Assembly (NCBI GenBank): GCA_049511115.1
Contig: JBEKYH010000254.1
Location: 1 to 10,638, forward strand
Reading direction: 5' to 3'
Origin: JBEKYH01 sp049511115
GTDB taxonomy: Bacteria > Planctomycetota > Phycisphaerae > Tepidisphaerales > Tepidisphaeraceae
Length of the DNA: 10,638 bases
Below are positions 1 through 4,381 of this stretch, piece after piece. The number at the start of each line of letters is the position of its first letter. The first letter of the stretch is position 1. The notes beneath the pieces were generated by a model, which was not told the origin of the DNA, did not search any database, and saw nothing but the letters and a program-made list of their open reading frames with translations. Both the position numbers and the translations under genes were made by a program.

Positions 1-93
1 GGCCACCTTCAAATCCAACTTCTCAATAGCCACCACCCCCGTGTCGAAGACACGCCGCAGCCCCAGCAATTCGACACCCACGCCGTCCTTCAT
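1..93 (-). CDS. ABC transporter ATP-binding protein, N-terminal fragment (partial)
   Basis: The gene reads leftward off the window edge; only its first 31 codons are present. The peptide contains VELLGLRRVFDTGVVAIEKL and then DLKVA. This is the usual opening strand pattern of an ABC ATPase: a short beta strand, an aromatic residue that stacks on the ATP adenine (here the F of RRVF), then the A-I-x-x-L-D-L-x-V strand that comes just before the Walker A loop. It most resembles the ATPase of sugar-type importers (MalK/UgpC class), but Walker A, the signature motif and Walker B lie outside the window, so the family is inferred from the first strands only. The ATG at 93 has no clear Shine-Dalgarno. 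A TACAAT hexamer on the same strand (107-102) lies so close that the message could be nearly leaderless. It is divergent from the small membrane-protein gene. Confidence 0.6.
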   Translation of the reverse strand, partial: MKDGVGVELLGLRRVFDTGVVAIEKLDLKVA

Positions 94-141
94 GCGGGGG
101 CATTGTAGCCATGATCCTCGCCGCGTCTTCATTGCGCAACA

Positions 142-169
142 TTGCGCGGGTGTTAAAGCAGGCTAAAAT
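142..169 (+). promoter_or_regulatory. Candidate sigma70-type promoter for the small membrane-protein gene
   Basis: TTGCGC at 142-147 and TAAAAT at 164-169 are separated by 16 bp, in the divergent gap between the ABC ATPase gene and the ATG at 210. Transcription would start near 176 and give a leader of about 34 nt. The -10 is good and the -35 is moderate. The placement supports the later start of the downstream gene rather than the ATG at 111. Confidence 0.35.
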
Positions 170-209
170 TCGTGCAGCTTTACGAAAACAATTGAATAAT
201 GGATTCGAC

Positions 210-521
210 ATGACGGTGCCCTTCCAAATCCTCTATGTCTGCCTGTTTTGCATGTTTACGGCGATGACCTGGATGGGGTCACGGCGGTATGGTTGGCTGG
301 GCATGGTAGGCGTCCACATTTTGATCCTGTTTCTCTATATGTTAATCGTCCCATTGGCGTTGGCGGCCGCTGGAGGTTACGAATACGATGGAGTTCTCTC
401 CGTAGTTGGCCTGGTACTGCAAGTGTTCTTAGTAAATTGCCTACTCTTGCCCGTGGCACTGGCAGCGATCTGGAAGCGGCGGCGGGCGATTATGCGTCGG
501 CAGGCCGAAGGGCCGCCCTGA
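210..521 (+). CDS. Small three-helix membrane protein, function unknown
   Basis: I do not recognise this 103-residue protein. From the ATG at 210 it begins MTVPFQILYVCLFCMFTAMT. It has three hydrophobic stretches: about residues 4-20; about 28-53 (LGMVGVHILILFLYMLIVPL and a following Ala-rich stretch); and about 62-87 (VLSVVGLVLQVFLVNCLLLP and on to IW). It ends in a strongly basic tail, KRRRAIMRRQAEG, which by the positive-inside rule should face the cytoplasm. An upstream in-frame ATG at 111 would add 33 basic, non-hydrophobic residues, but it lies before the candidate promoter, so I prefer 210. No Shine-Dalgarno is evident at either start. No catalytic motif is visible. Overlapping frames on both strands lack this hydrophobic pattern. 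It could be a stand-alone inner-membrane protein of low conservation. Confidence 0.55.
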   Translation: MTVPFQILYVCLFCMFTAMTWMGSRRYGWLGMVGVHILILFLYMLIVPLALAAAGGYEYDGVLSVVGLVLQVFLVNCLLLPVALAAIWKRRRAIMRRQAEGPP

Positions 522-576
522 ATTCCTCCGCATTTTCTTCCTCCGCGCCTCCGTGCCTCAGCGTTCATTCCTCCCC
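521..576. repeat. Remnant of a purine-rich GGAGG tandem motif
   Basis: On the minus strand this stretch is a loose repetition of GGAGG units (GAGGCAC, GGAGGCGC, GGAGGAAG, GCGGAGG) preceded by TGAACGC. It resembles a dispersed element of the form AACGCnGAGGCnCGGAGGCnC that I recall from many environmental bacterial genomes. The resemblance is from memory and has not been searched. It starts right after the stop of the membrane-protein gene. The plus strand is correspondingly pyrimidine-rich. Confidence 0.35.
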
Positions 577-633
577 CCGCAACCCAAGACCTCCTCTTTC
601 GCCAAACTCGCGCCAAAACCGGCAAATGCGCGC

Positions 634-661
634 TTGACACGCCTCGTTATCCCAGTAGACT
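634..661 (+). promoter_or_regulatory. Promoter of the rplM-rpsI operon
   Basis: A perfect TTGACA lies at 634-639 and TAGACT at 656-661, with a 16-bp spacer. The predicted start near 668 places the leader hairpin (671-701) at the very 5' end of the message and leaves a leader of about 50 nt before the rplM ATG at 719. This is the best sigma70-like promoter I see in the window, as expected for a ribosomal protein operon. Confidence 0.6.
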
Positions 662-670
662 TCCCCGTCT

Positions 671-701
671 CGCGCCGCTTAAGCTGAAAATTCGCGGCGC
701 G
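671..701 (+). promoter_or_regulatory. GC-rich hairpin in the rplM leader
   Basis: CGCGCCGC (671-678) and GCGGCGCG (694-701) are perfect reverse complements, giving an 8-bp all-GC stem with a 15-nt loop that contains GCTGAAAA. It ends 17 nt before the rplM start and lies just after the predicted transcription start. There is no T-run after it, so it is not a terminator. Ribosomal protein operons, including L13 operons in other phyla, are often autoregulated through leader structures. A role in L13 or S9 feedback, or in message stability, is an inference. Confidence 0.45.
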
Positions 702-718
702 TCTTTATAGGCAGACTC

Positions 719-1153
719 ATGAGCACGTATTTAGCTAAACCGGGCGAAGTTCAAGGCAACTGGCATATCGTCGATGCCACGGGATTGGTTCTGGGCCGTC
801 TGGCGGCGAAAGTCGCCATGATCCTTCAGGGCAAAAATAAGCCGACCTACACGCCTTTCGTGGATACCGGCGATTTTGTGATCATCCTCAACGCGGAAAA
901 GGTGCGCGTCACCGGCAAGAAGGCCGACGTGATCGAATACCAGACCTATTCCAAGTATCCCAGCGGCCAGCATGTCTATTCGTACAAGACGATGAAGGAA
1001 CTTCATCCCGAAAAGGTGATTGAAGTCGCCGTTCGGCGCATGCTGCCCAAGAGCAAGCTGAGCCGCACCTTCCTGAGCAAGCTCAAGGTCTACAAGGGGA
1101 GCGCTCATCCCCATGCGGCGCAGCAACCCAAGGAACTGAAACTGGTCCTTTGA
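719..1153 (+). CDS. rplM: 50S ribosomal protein L13
   Basis: L13 is an early-assembling protein of the large ribosomal subunit that binds 23S rRNA. The 144-residue product is close to the family length of about 142-145 and covers the whole family. It shows WHIVDATGLVLGRLAAKVA at the N-terminus, GKNKPTYTPFVDTGDFVI in the middle, then the NAEKVRVTGKK strand and VRRMLPKSKLSRTFLSKLKV with VYKGSAHPHAAQQP near the C-terminus. The ATG at 719 lies where L13 proteins normally begin, although the Shine-Dalgarno is weak (an AGG about 7 nt upstream). It is the first gene of the canonical L13-S9 operon. The stop codon is followed at once by eight T residues (see the terminator-like site), and rpsI begins 28 bp downstream. 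Confidence 0.97.
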   Translation: MSTYLAKPGEVQGNWHIVDATGLVLGRLAAKVAMILQGKNKPTYTPFVDTGDFVIILNAEKVRVTGKKADVIEYQTYSKYPSGQHVYSYKTMKELHPEKVIEVAVRRMLPKSKLSRTFLSKLKVYKGSAHPHAAQQPKELKLVL

Positions 1154-1161
1154 TTTTTTTT
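1130..1161 (+). terminator. Weak terminator-like hairpin plus T8 between rplM and rpsI
   Basis: AAGGA (1130-1134) can pair with TCCTT (1146-1150) at the end of rplM, and an uninterrupted run of eight T follows at 1154-1161. The stem is short and has a mismatch inside, so it would probably terminate only partly, if at all. As it lies inside the L13-S9 operon it might lower rpsI expression or help set message ends. This is a low-confidence reading. Confidence 0.25.
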
Positions 1162-1181
1162 CGCCCTGCGAGTGAATTGCC

Positions 1182-1697
1182 ATGACTGAAACCAACGCTC
1201 CGGCTCCTGAATCTCAAACACCTGCCGCTCCCGTCGCGGAGGCGCCGCCCCCAGCCGCCACTCCCACAGTGGCTCCCACGATTGCCGCCCCCACTGAGCC
1301 GCAAGGCAAGCGCACCTTCATCTGGGGCGTCGGCCGCCGCAAGTCAGCAGTGGCTCGCGTTCGCCTGGCCCTGGGTACGGGCAAGATCGAAGTGAACGGC
1401 CGCACCCTCAACGAATATTTCACCGCCGAAAAGGACCGCAAGGCCATCTTTGGCCCGCTCGAGGTCACCAACACCGGCGGGCGCATGGACGTGCTGGTCA
1501 ACACCCGCGGCGGCGGCCCCACCGGCCAGACCGGCGCTATCGTCATGGGTCTGGGCCGCGCGCTAGCCAAGTATGATGTCGCCCTGGAAGTTCCGCTTCG
1601 CAACTCCGGCTTCCTGACCCGCGACAGTCGCATGAAGGAACGCAAGAAGTACGGCCAGCGCGGTGCTCGCCGGCGCTTCCAGTTCTCCAAGCGATAA
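1182..1697 (+). CDS. rpsI: 30S ribosomal protein S9 with an Ala/Pro-rich N-terminal extension
   Basis: S9 is a small-subunit protein whose basic C-terminal tail reaches the P-site tRNA. The conserved core begins near residue 44 with the FIWGVGRRKSAVARVRL block. It continues through GKIEVNGRTLNEYF, a GGGPTGQTGAIVMGLGRAL segment and LTRDSRMKERKKYGQRGARR, and ends in RRRFQFSKR, the usual S9 terminus. At 171 residues it is about 40 longer than the common 130-residue form. The extra part is a low-complexity leader rich in Ala, Pro and Thr (residues 1-42). The ATG at 1182 is the first in this frame after rplM. No methionine lies at the start of the core, so the extension appears to be translated. 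It is cotranscribed with rplM; the next small gene starts 52 bp after its stop. Confidence 0.96.
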   Translation: MTETNAPAPESQTPAAPVAEAPPPAATPTVAPTIAAPTEPQGKRTFIWGVGRRKSAVARVRLALGTGKIEVNGRTLNEYFTAEKDRKAIFGPLEVTNTGGRMDVLVNTRGGGPTGQTGAIVMGLGRALAKYDVALEVPLRNSGFLTRDSRMKERKKYGQRGARRRFQFSKR

Positions 1698-1749
1698 ACG
1701 CGGCTCGTTCGCCGACGGTGCCTTTCCTATGGAACACCAGGACGCCGAG

Positions 1750-2022
1750 ATGTCCGATATCATCGTCGTCCTGGATGAGTGCAACTGCACCCTGGACGCG
1801 CTGGTCCTCCGCCTTAAATCCGCCGGCATGTGCGTCGAAACGACCGACAGCGATAACGGCGTCGTCGAAGGTTGCGTTCTCTCGAATCAGCTCAAAGCCC
1901 TGGAACAAATCCCCGGCGTGAAATGCGTCCGTGACGTTTTCAACTACGTAGCCGATTTCCCCGTCGGCGATCCGCGCAACACCGACGACGACGAGCGCTG
2001 CGATGAGCACATCCCGCGTTAA
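1750..2022 (+). CDS. Small cysteine-containing alpha/beta protein, unknown function
   Basis: The 90-residue product starts MSDIIVVLDECNCTLDALVL and is not one I can name. The layout suggests a small beta-alpha-beta fold: strand DIIVVLD, helix around LDALVLRLKSAG, strand MCVETT, turn and strand NGVVEGCVL, helix NQLKALEQI, and strand GVKCVRDV, then an acidic Asp-rich tail. The pattern 'L..AGM.VE ... G.v.G.v ... L..iPGV..V' resembles small ACT- or protease-propeptide-like domains, sometimes misnamed ketohydroxyglutarate aldolase. That is inference only. There are cysteines at 12, 14, 28, 42, 59 and 84. I chose the ATG at 1750 because AGGA (1739-1742) sits 7 nt upstream. The ATG at 1729 is possible; earlier starts would overlap rpsI. 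It lies 52 bp after rpsI on the same strand, so it is probably cotranscribed. Confidence 0.7.
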   Translation: MSDIIVVLDECNCTLDALVLRLKSAGMCVETTDSDNGVVEGCVLSNQLKALEQIPGVKCVRDVFNYVADFPVGDPRNTDDDERCDEHIPR

Positions 2023-2072
2023 TTGGGCGCTGCAGTTCCGAAAATATTATCGCCAGATAAGAAACTCATAAG

Positions 2073-2166
2073 CCGCCCCAACGGGGCGGACGAATGTAGC
2101 CACGGGTGGAGCGAAGCGCAACCCGTGGAAACAATTCGAAAGACGCGCCCGCCCCGGCAGGGGCGG
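2073..2166. repeat. Two identical-stem hairpins (CCGCCCC / GGGGCGG)
   Basis: The same 7-bp stem occurs twice in the 2023-2320 gap. CCGCCCC 2073-2079 pairs with GGGGCGG 2083-2089 (loop AAC). CCGCCCC 2149-2155 pairs with GGGGCGG 2160-2166 (loop GGCA). Neither is followed by a T-run. Identical stems with different loops suggest one repeated structural unit of the REP type rather than chance. Confidence 0.55.
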
Positions 2167-2282
2167 CGGAAGATCGGAGGCGGCAGTCGGAGCTGAAGGG
2201 GACAACACTTCCTTCGCCCGCTTCGGGGCGAAAAATCTTCGCTCCGTTCCACGGGTTACGCTGCGCTTCACCCGCGGCTACA
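2095..2282. repeat. Inverted pair of 35-nt repeats, each itself palindromic
   Basis: The 35 nt at 2095-2129 and the reverse complement of 2248-2282 match at 31 of 35 positions by eye. The first copy contains its own 8-bp stem, CCACGGGT (2100-2107) with ACCCGTGG (2121-2128), around a 13-nt loop. The two copies face each other across about 118 bp, which holds the second CCGCCCC hairpin and another hairpin, TTCGCCC (2213-2219) with GGGCGAA (2226-2232). Conserved arms with a degenerate centre look like a palindromic mobile or REP-like (BIME-type) element. Confidence 0.6.
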
Positions 2283-2287
2283 GCCCA

Positions 2288-2305
2288 TTGCCCCTCCCAG
2301 GGCAA
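2288..2305. repeat. Short hairpin downstream of cobA-hemD
   Basis: TTGCCC (2288-2293) and GGGCAA (2300-2305) form a 6-bp stem with a 6-nt loop, 15 bp past the stop of the minus-strand cobA-hemD gene. On the minus strand, the direction that matters for that gene, no T-run follows it. I therefore list it as a hairpin in the repeat-filled gap and not as an intrinsic terminator, although it could protect a 3' end. Confidence 0.35.
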
Positions 2306-2320
2306 AAAACTACGGCTATC

Positions 2321-3895
2321 TCATTCTCCCGGATTGGCTGGTAGACCCCGCGCCGCTTCAGCGCCGGCCTGAGTTTTTATCGCCGCCACCAATCCATCAA
2401 TATTAAACGTCTGGGCCTGCACCGTCGGCTCAAATCCCATTTCGCGCAGCGCCGCGGTCGTAATCGGCCCGATGCTGGCGAGCTTAACTCCCGCCAGGCG
2501 AGCGCGGGCGTCGTTACCCAGTAGCTTCATGAAGTTCCGCGCCGACGCCCCACTCGCAAACGTGATCCACGTAACGCCGCCTGATTCCAATGCGGCCGTC
2601 AATCCCGGCGGCAGCGAAGCCGCCGACTTTGTCTCATAAATCGCCACGTCCTCAACGGCCCCCGCTCCGGCGCCGCGAAGTTTGTCCGCCAGCACCGGCC
2701 GCGCGATGTCCGCCCGCAACAGCATAAAACGCTTACCTCTAACTTCTCCGGCCGCGATCAATTCATCCGCCAGCGCTTCGGCGACGAACTGCCGCGGGCA
2801 CAGATCGACGCGCAAAAACAATTCATCGCGCACCGCCGCGCTGGTCGCGTCGCCAATGGCCGCCACGCGCGCCGACCCGAACGCGCGGCTATCCAGACCG
2901 ATCTCCAGCAACCGGCGCTTGGCATACCGCACGCCGTTGGCGCTGGTGAACACAATCCAGTCATATTTCCCCGCCAAGCGCAACGCCTCGTCAACCGCGT
3001 TCCAATCCGCCGGCGGCGCAAGCTCAATGGTCGGCGCTTCAATGACCGCGGCCCCCAGCACCGCGAGTTTATGGGTCAAGTCACTCGCCTGCTGCCGCGT
3101 GCGCGTGACCACGACCGTCTGGCCGAACATCGGCCGCGTTTCAAACCAGTTCATAATCGGCCGCAAACTGACTACTTGCCCGACAATCGTGATGGCCGGC
3201 GCCCCCAGCCCCGCCGCGGCGATTTTCTCCGGCAAATCCGCCAGCGTCGCGACCACCGTTCGCTGCCGCGGCGTCGTGCCCCACTGGATCGTTGCGGCCG
3301 GCGTGGAGGGATCCTTCCCATTGGCGATCAGCCGGTCGCGGATATTCTCCAGCGCCTTCACGCCCATATAAAATGCCACGCACGGCAGGCGGGCCACCGT
3401 CGCCCAGTCGATGCCGCTCTCCTTCCCCTCCTGCTCGTGGCCGGTGATCAGCGTGAAACTGGTGTTGAAATCGCGGTGGGTGACCGGGATTCCCGCATAG
3501 GCGCTGGCGGCAATCGCCGCGGTAATTCCCGGAACAATTTCAAACGTGATTCCCGCTTCGCGCAGCGCTTGGCACTCCTCGCCGCCGCGTCCAAATACAA
3601 ACGGATCGCCCCCTTTCAGCCGCGCCACGCGATGCCCAGCCTTGGCCTGCTCCACCAGTAGCGCATTGATCTGATCCTGCGTGAGCGTGTGGGCTGAAGA
3701 CTGCTTGCCCACGTAGATCGGCTTGGCCTGCGGACAATGATTCAGTAGTTGCGGGTTGGCTAAGTGATCATAAATAACTACGTCCGCCAATGCCAGCGCT
3801 TCCGCCCCGCGCACGGTTATCAGACCCGGGTCACCCGGCCCCGCCCCGATCAATGACACGAAACCCACTCCCTTATCGGACATCGTTGTTGACAT
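2321..3895 (-). CDS. cobA-hemD: Fused uroporphyrinogen-III C-methyltransferase / uroporphyrinogen-III synthase
   Basis: The product joins two consecutive steps of tetrapyrrole synthesis. The C-terminal HemD half closes hydroxymethylbilane to uroporphyrinogen III. The N-terminal CobA/SUMT half methylates that twice with S-adenosylmethionine to precorrin-2, leading to siroheme or cobalamin. SUMT spans about residues 10-245: GAGPGDPGLIT (17-27), the glycine-rich RLKGGDPFVFGRGGEE (92-107), VPGITAA (121-127), AGIPVTHR and GAPAITIVGQVV. HemD follows from about 260: VVVTRTRQQA, WIVFTSANGVRY (313-324), and near the end WITFASGASARNF and the LASIGPITTAALREMGFEP segment. Both halves look complete at 524 residues. 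The ATG at 3895 lies just ahead of the SUMT core; a second ATG 12 bp further in (3883) is also possible. There is no hemC or cysG-type dehydrogenase next to it. A TTGACA on this strand (3932-3927) may be its -35, with no convincing -10. Confidence 0.93.
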   Translation of the reverse strand: MSTTMSDKGVGFVSLIGAGPGDPGLITVRGAEALALADVVIYDHLANPQLLNHCPQAKPIYVGKQSSAHTLTQDQINALLVEQAKAGHRVARLKGGDPFVFGRGGEECQALREAGITFEIVPGITAAIAASAYAGIPVTHRDFNTSFTLITGHEQEGKESGIDWATVARLPCVAFYMGVKALENIRDRLIANGKDPSTPAATIQWGTTPRQRTVVATLADLPEKIAAAGLGAPAITIVGQVVSLRPIMNWFETRPMFGQTVVVTRTRQQASDLTHKLAVLGAAVIEAPTIELAPPADWNAVDEALRLAGKYDWIVFTSANGVRYAKRRLLEIGLDSRAFGSARVAAIGDATSAAVRDELFLRVDLCPRQFVAEALADELIAAGEVRGKRFMLLRADIARPVLADKLRGAGAGAVEDVAIYETKSAASLPPGLTAALESGGVTWITFASGASARNFMKLLGNDARARLAGVKLASIGPITTAALREMGFEPTVQAQTFNIDGLVAAIKTQAGAEAARGLPANPGE

Positions 3896-3997
3896 TACGC
3901 ACCTAGCCTGCCCGCTTGCGCGACAATGTCAAGTTGCCCCACCGACTTATTGGCAAGTCAGGTAATCTTTTCCGGCTGTGTCGCCGATGAATTAAGC

Positions 3998-4363
3998 ATG
4001 GTTGCACTTATCAAGATGCCTCGATTAACGGAATTCCCTGACGCGACATCAGAAATTTCCACTGATGATCGGCGCATGTTTGAACGCAAGCCAGCCCAGG
4101 GACAGGCCATGGGCCACCGTCTCGACCACACCATTTCCGCGCGGCAGAATCCGCGGTTGGATCTCAACCTGCGCGATCTCTCCGCCGGGGGTCTCGCCGC
4201 CGTCGCCGCCGCGCCGCTGGAAGAGGGAGAGCTGGTCAGCGTCGTATTCCCCTCGCGCGGACTGCGCATGGGTTGGGATGCGTGCGGCCGCGTCATTCGC
4301 TGCCAGGCCGGCCCGTATGGGTATGACGTGGCCATCGAATTCGATCAGCGCCGCGCCGCCTGA
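3998..4363 (+). CDS. PilZ-domain protein, probable c-di-GMP receptor
   Basis: PilZ domains bind the second messenger c-di-GMP. Both binding motifs are visible: RxxxR as RMFER (residues 26-30 from this start) and DxSxxG as DLSAGG (60-65). These are followed by beta-strand segments ELVSVVFP, ACGRVIRC and YGYDVAIEFD, which complete a PilZ barrel. The protein is essentially a single domain of about 121 residues with no membrane segment, so it probably acts as a cytoplasmic adaptor. The start is uncertain. The frame is open back to an ATG at 3926, but that is only 30 bp from the divergent cobA-hemD start and overlaps its possible -35, and the extra residues look unconserved. The ATG at 4016 is another option. 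No start has a clear Shine-Dalgarno. Its stop lies 18 bp from the convergent polA stop. Confidence 0.75.
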   Translation: MVALIKMPRLTEFPDATSEISTDDRRMFERKPAQGQAMGHRLDHTISARQNPRLDLNLRDLSAGGLAAVAAAPLEEGELVSVVFPSRGLRMGWDACGRVIRCQAGPYGYDVAIEFDQRRAA

Positions 4364-4381
4364 GCAATTCGCGAAGTTCGA

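Noticed and set aside
731..2010. Minus-strand frames opposite rplM, rpsI and the small gene at 1750
   Set aside because: They are shadows of confirmed ribosomal genes and have no motifs of their own.
2073..2305. CRISPR array
   Set aside because: The repeats are inverted, few and unevenly spaced, with no run of direct repeats separated by uniform spacers and no cas genes.
2288..2305. Intrinsic terminator for cobA-hemD
   Set aside because: On the minus strand no T-run follows the stem; the run of A lies on the wrong side.
2023..2372. Short frames on both strands in the 2023-2320 gap
   Set aside because: They are made of the inverted repeats and hairpins; their peptides are Arg/Pro/Ala-rich and mirror each other across the palindrome.
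2682..3661. Plus-strand open frames opposite cobA-hemD
   Set aside because: They have low-complexity composition and no recognisable motif, while the minus-strand frame is a complete two-domain enzyme.
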